From Silicimonas sp. (GTDB lineage Bacteria > Pseudomonadota > Alphaproteobacteria > Rhodobacterales > Rhodobacteraceae), in assembly GCA_013002465.1 (NCBI GenBank), contig JABDJO010000099.1:1-64000 (forward strand): 64,000 nt of DNA, in the 5' to 3' direction. Every line of letters starts with the position of its first letter. Position 1 is the stretch's first letter. Under the pieces are notes generated by a model. It had not been told where the DNA came from. It saw only the letters and a program-made list of their open reading frames with translations, and made no database searches. Below, in pieces: positions 24,910 through 32,997 of this stretch. A program made the translations under genes and the position numbers.

Positions 24910-26040
24910 ATGACGGCGCTCAGAAACGACATCGACCCGGACGGATTGCTGGAATACTCGGTGGTTTTCACCGACCGGTCGCTCAATCACATGAGTGCCG
25001 CCTTTCAAGAAGTGATGCGCGATATCTCGTCGATGCTGCGCGAGGTCTACAACGCCGACGGCGTCGCCATCGTCCCCGGCGGCGGCACCTATGGGATGGA
25101 GGCCGTGGCGCGGCAACTGGCCGAGGGCGAAACCGTCATGGCGATCCGGAACGGGTTCTTTTCCTATCGCTGGAGCCAGATATTCGAGGCGGGCAAACTT
25201 CCCGCCGAAGAAATCGTGATGATGGCGCGCCGCACCGGTAACGATCCGCAGTCGCCCTTTCAGCCTGCGCCGATCGACGAAGTGGTGGCGCGCATCCACG
25301 AGGCCAAACCGGCGGCGGTGTTCGCCCCCCACGTCGAAACCTCGTCGGGCATGATCCTGCCCGACGACTATATCCGCGCGGCTGCCGCGGCGGTCCATGC
25401 CGAAGGCGGGTTGTTCGTTCTGGATTGCATTGCGTCCGGGTGCATCTGGGTCGACATGAAGGCGCTTGGGGTGGATGTGCTGATCTCGGCGCCACAAAAG
25501 GGCTGGTCGGCCTCGCCCTCGGCCGGGCTGGTCATGATGTCCGAGGCCGCCCTGGAACGTGTCAGGGCACGCAAATCGTCTAGTTTCGCGGTCGATCTGG
25601 GCAAATGGCTGACCATCACAGAGGCCTACGAAAACGGCGGTCACGCCTATCACGCCACGATGCCGACCGACGCATTGCGGGGCTTTCGCGATGTCATGGC
25701 GGAAACCCGCGAACTTGGGTTCGAGCGGTTGCGCGACGCCCAGTGGGACCAGGGCCAGAAAGTGCGCGCACTTCTGGCCGAACGGGGCTTTCGCTCGGTG
25801 GCGGCCGAGGGGTTCGAAGCGCCGGGCGTGGTGGTTTGTTATACCGACAACGCCGAGGTGCAGACCGGCCGGGCCTTCGCCGCAGAAGGGGCGCAAATCG
25901 CGGCGGGTGTGCCCCTGATGGTGGGCGAGGGCGACGATTACAATAGCTTCCGGCTGGGATTGTTCGGCCTGGACAAGTTGATGGATGTCGACGCCAGCGT
26001 GTCGCGGTTGCGGGACATCCTGGACCGGGTCGGCGCTTAG
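24910..26040 (+). CDS. Class V-fold PLP-dependent aminotransferase
   Basis: A 376-residue PLP enzyme of the alanine-glyoxylate/serine-pyruvate aminotransferase group. VPGGGTYGMEAVARQLA is the phosphate-binding part, HVETSSGMILPDDYI and FVLDCIASGCIW surround the ring-contacting aspartate, and ISAPQKGWSASP supplies the Schiff-base lysine. The C-terminal small domain ends with the usual FRLGLFGLDKL segment. AAAGGAAA precedes the ATG. It follows the methyltransferase by 70 bases on the same strand and may share its transcript. Substrate specificity between glyoxylate, serine and related amino acids cannot be fixed from sequence alone. Confidence 0.85.
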   Translation: MTALRNDIDPDGLLEYSVVFTDRSLNHMSAAFQEVMRDISSMLREVYNADGVAIVPGGGTYGMEAVARQLAEGETVMAIRNGFFSYRWSQIFEAGKLPAEEIVMMARRTGNDPQSPFQPAPIDEVVARIHEAKPAAVFAPHVETSSGMILPDDYIRAAAAAVHAEGGLFVLDCIASGCIWVDMKALGVDVLISAPQKGWSASPSAGLVMMSEAALERVRARKSSSFAVDLGKWLTITEAYENGGHAYHATMPTDALRGFRDVMAETRELGFERLRDAQWDQGQKVRALLAERGFRSVAAEGFEAPGVVVCYTDNAEVQTGRAFAAEGAQIAAGVPLMVGEGDDYNSFRLGLFGLDKLMDVDASVSRLRDILDRVGA

Positions 26041-26063
26041 TCGGCGACTGCCTTCCCGGGACT

Positions 26064-27278
26064 TCAGACCGAAGACGGTGCCTTGCGCGCGCGTCCAAGG
26101 CCCGCCTGCATGACCCTTTGCCGCAAGGGCGCGATGTCGTGGACGGTTCTCAATCCAAGGGATCTCAGGGCCTGGGCCGGGGGCGCGTCCGAGCGGCAAA
26201 GCCGGTTGTAAAGGTCGATGATGCGGGCGCGGGCGCGGATGTCGGCCTCGCGCGCTTTGGCATAACGGTCAAGATAGGGGCGTGTGCCAAGGCTGTCGGG
26301 CGCCTTCCGCGCAAGATCGAGCAACAGCCGGATGTCCATCAGCGAAGTGTTCAACCCTTGCGCGCCGATCGGTGGCAGCACATGGGCGGCTTCGGCCACA
26401 AGGGCGACGCGGCGGGCGGTCAGGGCCTTTGCCTTTTGGGTGACCACGGGCCAGACCTGGCGCGGCGACGAAAGCGAAAGCGGGCCAAGAACGTTGCATG
26501 ACCGCAAGGTTGCGGCGCGCGCAAAGGCGTCGTCGTCAAGGGCATGAAGGCGCAGGGCTTCGGGTCCGTCGTTCATCCAGACCACGGCGGATGCGGGTTG
26601 GCCCCGGTGATCGGGCAAGGGCACCAGAACGAAGGCGCCGCCTGACAGGTACAGCTCGGTCGAAACCGCGTTGTGGGGCACCTCGTGGGTCACCGCGAAG
26701 GCCAGGGCCTTTTGCCCATAGCGCGTGATCTCGACGTCGATGCCCGCGGCTTCGCGTAAGGGCGACGCGCGGCCGTCGGCGGCTATCGCAAGGCGTGCGG
26801 CAATCCGGGTGCCATCGCCAAGCGTGATCCGGGCCTCGCCGTCGCGGCTAAGAAGGTTCGAGAACCCGGTGCCGAATTTCAGCGTAAGGCCATCGGTCGT
26901 GGTGGCCCGTTCGGCCAGCACCTGTCGGGTCAGCGCATTGGGCAGGTTCCAGCCAAAGGCCACGGCCCCCAAATCGTCCGAACGAAAGGCCCGCTCGGTC
27001 CGGATGGCGGGGGGATCGCCCGCGCTGTCGATGACGCGCAGGGTTTCCAGCGGGGTCGCGGCGACGGCCAGGTCTGGCCAGACGCCGATCTCGTCCAGAA
27101 GCGCGCGCCCCGGTTGCAGATAGGCGGTCGAGCGCAAATCACTTTGGTCGGAAGGTTCGGGCAGGGGGCCGGGGTCGGCCAGCACGGTCGAAAAGCCGCT
27201 GTGCGCGAACCCCAGGGCCGCGACTAGGCCGGCGATGCCGCCGCCGGATATGAAGATGTCGCAGGATGCTACGCTCAT
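26064..27278 (-). CDS. UbiH/UbiF/COQ6-type FAD monooxygenase
   Basis: A 404-residue flavoprotein hydroxylase. The N-terminal GGGIAGLVAALGFAHSG is the FAD dinucleotide loop, ADGRASPLREAAGI is the DG motif that contacts FAD and NADPH, and HVLPPIGAQGLNTSLMDIRLL is the second FAD motif (GDAAH-type) in the form seen in ubiquinone hydroxylases. Length is normal. It probably hydroxylates the ring of a ubiquinone precursor. The exact position (C5, C6 or C1) cannot be assigned. It is convergent with the aminotransferase gene, their stops lying 23 bases apart. Confidence 0.88.
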   Translation of the reverse strand: MSVASCDIFISGGGIAGLVAALGFAHSGFSTVLADPGPLPEPSDQSDLRSTAYLQPGRALLDEIGVWPDLAVAATPLETLRVIDSAGDPPAIRTERAFRSDDLGAVAFGWNLPNALTRQVLAERATTTDGLTLKFGTGFSNLLSRDGEARITLGDGTRIAARLAIAADGRASPLREAAGIDVEITRYGQKALAFAVTHEVPHNAVSTELYLSGGAFVLVPLPDHRGQPASAVVWMNDGPEALRLHALDDDAFARAATLRSCNVLGPLSLSSPRQVWPVVTQKAKALTARRVALVAEAAHVLPPIGAQGLNTSLMDIRLLLDLARKAPDSLGTRPYLDRYAKAREADIRARARIIDLYNRLCRSDAPPAQALRSLGLRTVHDIAPLRQRVMQAGLGRARKAPSSV

Positions 27279-27326
27279 GGGTCCGAGACTAGTTCCGATT
27301 GAGGCGGCGTAAAGGGCCGGATTGTC

Positions 27327-27971
27327 TCAGGTCAGCCGACCAAGAAACCCAGTCAGATCGGTGGCGTGATGCTGGATGTGGGGGGCCTCGACAGCCTCGG
27401 GCGCCACCAGCACGGTACACATGCCAAGGGCCAGGGGTTCGGCCAGGTTGCGCGGATCGTCTTCGAACATGGCGGCGCGGGCGGGGGCAAAGCCGTCGTG
27501 GTCGATGATCGCCTGAAAGGCGGCGCGCTCGGGTTTCGGCAGGAACCCCGCATGTTCGACCCCATAGACCGCATCGAATGGCGCCGTGAGCCCGCGCGCA
27601 GCCAAAACGCGGCGGGCATAGGGTTCGGACCCGTTGGTATAGACGATCTTGCGCCCCGGCAGGGCGTCGATGGCTTGCGCAAGGTCGGGGTCGGGAACAA
27701 GGTGATCCATCGAAATGTCATGGACGTCTGTGAGGTAGGGGGCGGGATCGACGCCGTGTTCGCGCATCAGCCCCGCAAGCGTCGTGCCATATTGCGCCCA
27801 ATATGTCTTTCGCAGCGCGTTGGCCGTGGGTTCGTCGACGCCCACGACTTCGGCCACCCAGGCCGTCATGCGTACTTCGATCTGGTCAAAAAGCCGGGCC
27901 TCGGGGGGATATAGCGTGTTGTCGAGGTCGAAAATCCAGGTGTCGACATGGGCAAAGGCGTGCTTGGGCAT
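27327..27971 (-). CDS. HAD-family pyrimidine 5'-nucleotidase
   Basis: A 214-residue phosphatase of the haloacid dehalogenase superfamily. WIFDLDNTLYPPEARLFDQIEVRM contains the nucleophile and general acid aspartates (DLDNT), IVYTNGSEPYARRV is motif II with its threonine, KPERAAF gives the lysine, and MFEDDPRN is the acidic motif. This form with TLYPP is that of the SDT1-like pyrimidine 5'-nucleotidases, which dephosphorylate UMP and CMP. The start at 27971 is where the family begins although the ribosome site is weak. It diverges from the GntR regulator. Confidence 0.85.
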   Translation of the reverse strand: MPKHAFAHVDTWIFDLDNTLYPPEARLFDQIEVRMTAWVAEVVGVDEPTANALRKTYWAQYGTTLAGLMREHGVDPAPYLTDVHDISMDHLVPDPDLAQAIDALPGRKIVYTNGSEPYARRVLAARGLTAPFDAVYGVEHAGFLPKPERAAFQAIIDHDGFAPARAAMFEDDPRNLAEPLALGMCTVLVAPEAVEAPHIQHHATDLTGFLGRLT

Positions 27972-28093
27972 GAACGCAGGTTTAGCCTTTGATCGGGCCA
28001 AGCGCCACGCGGTTTTGGCAAGAAAAGTCGCGTTGTTGGCTTGCATCAGGGGCGGGTTGCCGTAACGTCCGGAACCTGAGGAGGATGCGCCCC

Positions 28094-28765
28094 ATGTCAA
28101 CCGAGACACGTCCCGGCCAGAAAGACGCTTATCAGTTGATCCTGGGGGCGATTGATCAGGGCACCTATCGCCCCGGCGACCGACTGGTGGAAAGCGAACT
28201 GGCCGAGCGCTTTGGCGTTTCGCGCACCCCGATCCGCGAGGCCTTGCAGCGCCTTGAAACCCAGTCGCTTTTGACGCGGGACGGCCGATCGCTGGTGGTG
28301 GCGTCCCTGGATCACAACGAATTGGCCGAGCTTTACGTCGTGCGCTCTGAACTCGAGGCCCTGGCGGCACGGTTGGCAGCTCAGCATGCAACCGACGAAG
28401 AGGTGCGGCTTTTGCGCGAGATGGTCGAAGAGGACCGGGCGCGGGTGCAGGATCCGGGGGCTCTGGCGCGGTCGAACCGGCGGTTCCACCGGCAGGTGCA
28501 TCTGGCCTCGCACAACCGGTTTCTGGTGCGCCAGCTTGACCTGGTTTATCGCTCGATGGCCTTGATGGCGACGACCTCGCTGGCGGCCAAGGGGCGCAGC
28601 GAGGTGGCGGTGGCTGAACATGCGGCCGTGGTCGAGGCGATTGCCCGGCATGATGGCGCGGCGGCCTTCGATGCCTTGAAGGGCCATATCAGCCACGCTT
28701 TCGAAGCCCGGCTTAGGCAGGACGCAGAAGACGCCGCCAGACTGGACGCACCGATCGCCGAGTGA
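28094..28765 (+). CDS. GntR family (FadR/FCD type) transcriptional regulator
   Basis: A 223-residue repressor-type regulator. The N-terminal winged helix has YQLILGAIDQGTYRPGDRLVESELAERF and SRTPIREALQRLE, the family's recognition helix. The C-terminal FCD domain supplies a helical metal and ligand pocket, with NRRFHRQVH and EHAAVVEAI carrying likely histidine ligands. Such proteins respond to carboxylic acids or similar metabolites. GAGGAGG upstream of 28094 defines the start. The 3' end overlaps the glycosyltransferase gene on the opposite strand by 53 bases. The target operon is not evident, since both neighbours are transcribed away from it. Confidence 0.88.
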   Translation: MSTETRPGQKDAYQLILGAIDQGTYRPGDRLVESELAERFGVSRTPIREALQRLETQSLLTRDGRSLVVASLDHNELAELYVVRSELEALAARLAAQHATDEEVRLLREMVEEDRARVQDPGALARSNRRFHRQVHLASHNRFLVRQLDLVYRSMALMATTSLAAKGRSEVAVAEHAAVVEAIARHDGAAAFDALKGHISHAFEARLRQDAEDAARLDAPIAE

Positions 28766-30509
28766 CCGGATAGCGGCCATGGGCGGTCTTGTCCCAGAAA
28801 AAGGGCCGGGTCACCAGTTCGCCAAAACCCTTCCAGGACGCCACGGCCGCCAGGGGAAAGTACAGGTGCATGACCGGCACCCATTTGATCAGCCAGTTGT
28901 GTTTCGGGGTTGCCACCGACAGGGCGGCAATGGCCATCGTTATGATCTCGGACAAAAAGAACAGGGCGGCGATGCCAAGGATGACCGAGGTCGGCAGTAC
29001 GGCTGATACCGGGTGTGCGACGCCAAAGACCATCAGCCAGAATGACCACAGGAACGGGGCCAGCACGAACTGGCTGAGGGTGCCCAGAAACAGGATCTGG
29101 ACACCTAGGAACCGCCAGGGGCCAAGATCCCCAAGAAGCCGGAGGGGATCGCGCATGTGCACGGCCCAAGTCATCGCATAGCCCTTGATCCAGCGTGAAC
29201 GTTGACGGATCCAGGCCGGGATGGTGGCCGTGGCTTCCTCTTCGGTGACCGAATTGACGAAGGCGCAGCGATACCCACGGCGGGCCAGACGCAGACCAAG
29301 GTCGGCGTCCTCGGTCACGTTATGGGCATCCCACCGGCCCAGATCCTCCAAAGCACGGCGGCGGAAAAAGACGGTGGTGCCGCCCAAAGGCATGACCATG
29401 CCCATCCGCACCAGACCCGGCAGCACCAGCCGGAACCAGGTTGCATAATCAATGGCGAAACACCGGGTCAGCCAGTTGCTTTGGGCGTTATAGAAATCCA
29501 GGACCCCTTGCAGGCAGGCAACATCGGGGCCCGCGCGGGCAAAGGCGGCGGCGACTTTCAGCAGTTGGTCGCGCGCAGGCCGGTCCTCGGCGTCATAGAT
29601 GCCCACGATGTCGCCCTTGGTGAAATCCAGCGCATAATTCATCGCGCGCGGCTTTGTTCTGAGCGGCCCTTTGGGCGCGTGAACGATGCGCATCCAGGTG
29701 GGCAACTCGGCGGCTTTCAGGGCGTCTTCGGTGTGCGTGTCGCCGGATTCCAGGATCAGGCAGACTTCAAGCTTGTCGCGCGGATACTCCAGCCGCCCCA
29801 GTCGCGCCACCAGCCGCGAGGCGATATCAAGTTCGTCGAAAAGCGGCACCAGAAGCGACACCCGGGGAAGATCCTTGCGTTGGATATGGCCGGGGCGCGT
29901 GCTGGTCCAGGTCCTGCCCTGGCGCCGCGCCCGGCGGAACGACACAAGTGCTGCGGCGGCGCGCAACAGGCTGAGCGAGACCAGGGTCAGCGCGGCCCAG
30001 GCCGTGATCGCCCCAAGCAACAGATTGGGGAAAAACGCCGCCAGGGCCGAAAGCCCCATCAGGACAACACCCGCGATGGCAGCGGTGCGTGGACCCGACC
30101 AGCCCCGGCAACTTTCATTCAGCGGCGTTCGGATTTCGGCCCGGCGCGCCAGATGGGCCGCGCGCAGTCGCAGGATCTCGGCCTCGATCGCCTCAGGCGG
30201 CTTGGTGCGGCAGACCACATGGCCGAAGCGGGCGCGCAGATGGGGTTCGAGGCGGCGAAACTCGGCCTTCGAGGTGCAGGCCACAGGGCGCGCCGCCCCG
30301 GCGGGTTCCATCGGCAAGATGCGGTTCCTCAGGGCGGTTTCCAGGCCCAGGCGATCCAAGGCGCGGGCATCCGAGCGCCCGGCGTCCGAAAGCGCCCCAT
30401 CGGCGGCAGAGGGGTCGAAATCCGACCTTTGAGACGGAGCAAGCGAAATGGGCGTGAACTTAAACACAACGACAGCGCACCGAAAAACAGAACTGATCGC
30501 ACCCTGCAT
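28713..30509 (-). CDS. Membrane GT2 glycosyltransferase with N-terminal MshEN-like domain
   Basis: A 598-residue inner-membrane glycosyltransferase. Residues about 45-120 resemble the small domain found at the front of type II secretion ATPases (LDRLGLETALRNRILPMEPAG and on). Two membrane helices follow at about 135-185, then a GT-A catalytic domain with SLLVPLFDE, YDAEDRP, TEDADLGL and QRSRW, the D, DxD, TED and QxxRW motifs of processive polysaccharide synthases, then about four more helices. It would make an exopolysaccharide from a nucleotide sugar. The gene has a CtrA-like site 12 bases before its start. Its tail overlaps the GntR gene by 53 bases. Confidence 0.88.
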   Translation of the reverse strand: MQGAISSVFRCAVVVFKFTPISLAPSQRSDFDPSAADGALSDAGRSDARALDRLGLETALRNRILPMEPAGAARPVACTSKAEFRRLEPHLRARFGHVVCRTKPPEAIEAEILRLRAAHLARRAEIRTPLNESCRGWSGPRTAAIAGVVLMGLSALAAFFPNLLLGAITAWAALTLVSLSLLRAAAALVSFRRARRQGRTWTSTRPGHIQRKDLPRVSLLVPLFDELDIASRLVARLGRLEYPRDKLEVCLILESGDTHTEDALKAAELPTWMRIVHAPKGPLRTKPRAMNYALDFTKGDIVGIYDAEDRPARDQLLKVAAAFARAGPDVACLQGVLDFYNAQSNWLTRCFAIDYATWFRLVLPGLVRMGMVMPLGGTTVFFRRRALEDLGRWDAHNVTEDADLGLRLARRGYRCAFVNSVTEEEATATIPAWIRQRSRWIKGYAMTWAVHMRDPLRLLGDLGPWRFLGVQILFLGTLSQFVLAPFLWSFWLMVFGVAHPVSAVLPTSVILGIAALFFLSEIITMAIAALSVATPKHNWLIKWVPVMHLYFPLAAVASWKGFGELVTRPFFWDKTAHGRYPVTRRSVRPVWRRLLRPA

Positions 30510-30520
30510 CGCATCCCGCG

Positions 30521-30536
30521 GTTAATCGGGGATTAA
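30521..30536 (-). promoter_or_regulatory. CtrA-like box before the glycosyltransferase gene
   Basis: On the minus strand the bases read TTAA-N7-TTAAC, the full consensus of the alphaproteobacterial cell-cycle and motility regulator CtrA. It sits 12 bases upstream of the annotated start at 30509. A site this close would put an activated transcription start inside the annotated gene, so it may act as a repressor site or the true start may lie further downstream. Confidence 0.5.
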
Positions 30537-30561
30537 GGGAACAGGGAAAGTTTTTAGCGCT

Positions 30562-31728
30562 TTAACCCGCTCTGACAGTTCGGTTCTCCATGGCATCGGC
30601 AAAGCGGTCGAACAGATACATGCTGTCCACTGGTCCCGGGCTGGCCTCGGGGTGGTATTGCACGGAAAAGACCGGGCGATCGGTCATGCGGATTCCGCAG
30701 TTCGAGCCGTCGAACAGCGACACATGGGTCTCTTTCACGCCATCCGGCAGGGTCTGACTGTCGACCGTGAAGCCATGGTTCATCGAGGTGATTTCCACCT
30801 TGCCCGTCTCGATGTCCTTCACCGGGTGGTTCGCGCCGTGATGTCCGTGGTTCATCTTGACCGTCTCGGCGCCAAGGGCCAGCGCCAGCATCTGATGGCC
30901 AAGGCAAATGCCGAAGACGGGCATGTCCGAGCGTTGAAGCACGCCCTTGATCATCGGCACGGCATAGGTCCCGGTCGCGGCCGGATCGCCGGGGCCGTTG
31001 GACAGGAACAGACCATCGGGTGAAAGCGCCAGAACATCCTCGGCGCTGGCCGTCGCGGGCAGGACCGTCACATCGCAGCCGACACTCGCCAGGCAGCGCA
31101 GGATGTTGCGCTTGGCGCCATAATCAATGGCGACAACCTTGAATTTTGCGTTGTCCTGCGTGCCGTAACCTCCTGGCCAGGTCCACCGGGTTTCGCTCCA
31201 GCGATAGGATTGGGAGCAGGTGACTTCTTTCGCCAGATCGAGCCCGACCAGCCCGGGGAAAGCCCGCGCGGCCGCGACCAGAGCTTCGATATCGAAGTTG
31301 CCCTCGGGATCGTGGGCCATCGCCGCGTGGGGGGCCCCCTGGTGGCGGATGGCGCGCGTAAGACGGCGGGTGTCGATGCCACCTACGCCGATCCGGTCGC
31401 GGCGCTTCAACCAGTCTGACAGGGTTTCACGCGCGCGCCAGTTCGAGGGATCGCCTGGATCCCACTTCACCACCAACCCCTCGGCCACGGGATCGCCGGT
31501 TTCGTCGTCTTCGGGATTGACCCCGGTGTTGCCAATGTGCGGGAAGGTGAAGGTCACGATCTGTCCCGCATAGGACGGGTCGGTCATGATCTCCTGATAG
31601 CCGGTCATGGCGGTGTTGAAGCAGAGTTCGGCGACCCGCTGGCCGGTGGCTCCAAAGCCCTTGCCATAGAAAACCGTGCCATCCGCAAGGGCCAGGGCGG
31701 CAGTGGGTGGTGAGGCGGCGTCCGGCAT
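30562..31728 (-). CDS. carA: Carbamoyl-phosphate synthase small (glutaminase) subunit
   Basis: A 388-residue subunit that hydrolyses glutamine and passes ammonia to CarB for carbamoyl phosphate, the precursor of arginine and pyrimidines. The N-terminal CPSase domain starts with ALALADGTVFYGKGFGA and contains FNTAMTGYQEIMTDPSYAGQIVTFTFPHIGNTG. The class I amidotransferase half has SNGPGDP, GICLGHQ with the nucleophilic cysteine, and the FSVQYHPEASPGP triad segment. AGGGAT precedes the ATG at 31728. carB is not in the window. An inverted repeat overlapping a candidate -35 lies about 50 bases upstream. Confidence 0.97.
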   Translation of the reverse strand: MPDAASPPTAALALADGTVFYGKGFGATGQRVAELCFNTAMTGYQEIMTDPSYAGQIVTFTFPHIGNTGVNPEDDETGDPVAEGLVVKWDPGDPSNWRARETLSDWLKRRDRIGVGGIDTRRLTRAIRHQGAPHAAMAHDPEGNFDIEALVAAARAFPGLVGLDLAKEVTCSQSYRWSETRWTWPGGYGTQDNAKFKVVAIDYGAKRNILRCLASVGCDVTVLPATASAEDVLALSPDGLFLSNGPGDPAATGTYAVPMIKGVLQRSDMPVFGICLGHQMLALALGAETVKMNHGHHGANHPVKDIETGKVEITSMNHGFTVDSQTLPDGVKETHVSLFDGSNCGIRMTDRPVFSVQYHPEASPGPVDSMYLFDRFADAMENRTVRAG

Positions 31729-31774
31729 CGGCGATATCCCTGAAGATGGGTAAACGGTCGTGGGTGTAAGGTGT

Positions 31775-31793
31775 CCTTGACGGCAGGTCAAGG
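31775..31793 (-). promoter_or_regulatory. Inverted repeat in the carA promoter/leader
   Basis: CCTTGAC (31775-31781) and GTCAAGG (31787-31793) are perfect complements separated by five bases. On the minus strand TTGACC (31791-31786) with a 17-base spacer to TACACC would make a carA promoter that overlaps the repeat. It may be an operator or an RNA hairpin. Confidence 0.4.
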
Positions 31794-31908
31794 GTGGTGA
31801 AAATTATGCAAATGCAGCAAAAACAAAGGCTTAGATAAGTTCGCAGCGGTTGCAGGGGCGGGCAGGGTGCAGTAATCTCGCGACTCTCCGGACGGGATGA
31901 GGGACGGT

Positions 31909-32379
31909 ATGGAACTTCGAGACCAGATCAGCGAAGCACTAAAGCAGGCGATGCGCGACAAGGCGGCTGACCGGCTGTCGACGTTGCGGTTGATCAACGC
32001 CGCGATCAAGGATCGCGACATAGACAAACGCGCCGAGGGCGGGGATGCCGGCGATGCCGGTGTCGGGTCCGATGAAATCCTCAGGATCCTTGGCAAGATG
32101 GTGAAACAACGCCAGGAATCGGCGCGCGCCTATGAAGAGGGTGGCCGCGTGGAACTGGCCGAAAAGGAACGTTCTGAGATCACGGTGATCGAGGAATTCC
32201 TGCCACGCCAGTTGAACGAAGGCGAGACCGCCAAGGCCATTGATTCGGCGATTTCCGAGACCGGTGCGAATTCGATCCGTGACATGGGCAAGGTCATGGG
32301 GGCCCTGAAGGCGCGCTATACCGGGCAGATGGATTTCAGTTCCGTCGGTTCCAAGGTGAAGAATCGCCTGGCGTCCTGA
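31909..32379 (+). CDS. GatB/YqeY domain protein
   Basis: A 156-residue soluble protein of the YqeY family, related to the tRNA-binding tail of the GatB amidotransferase subunit. MELRDQISEALKQAMRDKAADRLSTLRLINAAIKDRDID is the conserved opening, LGKMVKQRQESARAYEEGGR forms the middle helices, and DMGKVMGALKARYTGQMDFS gives the C-terminal helix that would touch tRNA. Its cellular role is unknown. An earlier in-frame ATG at 31897 is possible, but GAGGGAC just before 31909 makes the latter more likely. It is divergent from carA. Confidence 0.9.
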   Translation: MELRDQISEALKQAMRDKAADRLSTLRLINAAIKDRDIDKRAEGGDAGDAGVGSDEILRILGKMVKQRQESARAYEEGGRVELAEKERSEITVIEEFLPRQLNEGETAKAIDSAISETGANSIRDMGKVMGALKARYTGQMDFSSVGSKVKNRLAS

Positions 32380-32424
32380 GGCGTTCTTTAGGGGTGTGAG
32401 TTGCGCCGACTTCGTCGTCGCGGC

Positions 32425-32452
32425 GGGCAATTTTTCGCATGAAAAATTGCCC
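32425..32452. terminator. Bidirectional terminator hairpin
   Basis: A perfect 12-base inverted repeat, GGGCAATTTTTC (32425-32436) and GAAAAATTGCCC (32441-32452), with a GCAT loop lies between the convergent YqeY and DUF2244 genes. The internal A and T runs give a T-rich 3' arm on either strand, so it can terminate both transcripts. Confidence 0.8.
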
Positions 32453-32464
32453 TTCTTGAAAAAT

Positions 32465-32505
32465 GGGGGCGCTGCCCCCTCGGCCTTTGGCCTCGCCCCC
32501 GGGGT
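32465..32505. repeat. Dispersed GC-rich palindrome, copy 2
   Basis: GGGGGC-gct-GCCCCC (32465-32479) is followed by GGCC-ttt-GGCC (32482-32492) and a CCCCCGGGGTATTTTT tail. The core GGGGCGCTGCCCC is shared with 18670-18706, and elements of this shape are common at gene ends in Rhodobacteraceae genomes. It sits directly before the DUF2244 stop codon. Confidence 0.5.
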
Positions 32506-32525
32506 ATTTTTCACAGGAAGAAGCG

Positions 32526-32996
32526 CTATCGGATGCGGGATTTCAGGTCGTCGTACAGCCCCTGGCGTTCTTCCGGGGTCAGAAAGGCGCCAAGTTCCAC
32601 TTCGCGCCCCCCGCCGCGAAGTGTCAGGTAGTTTTCGACAGGCCCCTTGGGGCGCAAGTGTACCGTCACCCACGAGGGATTGGCTTTCCAGACCAGTGCG
32701 GGCCCATTTGGGGGTTGGTGGCTGAGGACGACGCTCTGGCCGGTGAGGGTCAGTTGTTCTTCGATCTGGCGCGCCGTCCGGTTCGCCATGATCGCCCGCC
32801 AGACACCCCAGATGGCCAGGGCGATGAAAAGAAGAAGAACCCAGACCACCGGAGAGCCCAGCACCGCCAGAAGCGGCAGTGACACCAGAAGCGCGGTCGC
32901 GCCGATGAACCAGACAAAGCCTTCCGGCGTCATCGACTGGTGGGGCCAGAGGCTGAGCGACGTTTTATCGGCGGATTTGGTCCATTCGTAGGGCAT
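32526..32996 (-). CDS. DUF2244 membrane protein
   Basis: A 156-residue membrane protein that matches the DUF2244 family. SLSLWPHQSMTPEGFVWFIGATALLVSL is the conserved motif (hydrophobic PHxS-x-GF), two adjacent membrane helices lie at about residues 27-75, and a basic cytoplasmic tail with WVTVHLRPKGPVENYLTLRG follows. Function is unknown; members often lie near heme-copper oxidase genes, and here ctaD and a small oxidase-like gene are immediately upstream on the same strand. The ATG at 32996 starts one base after the upstream stop, so translation is likely coupled. Confidence 0.85.
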   Translation of the reverse strand: MPYEWTKSADKTSLSLWPHQSMTPEGFVWFIGATALLVSLPLLAVLGSPVVWVLLLFIALAIWGVWRAIMANRTARQIEEQLTLTGQSVVLSHQPPNGPALVWKANPSWVTVHLRPKGPVENYLTLRGGGREVELGAFLTPEERQGLYDDLKSRIR

Positions 32997-32997
32997 G

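Noticed and set aside
24691-26199. A 502-codon frame antisense to the class V aminotransferase
   Set aside because: The aminotransferase motifs and ribosome site are on the plus strand. The antisense product is again rich in shadow-type residues.
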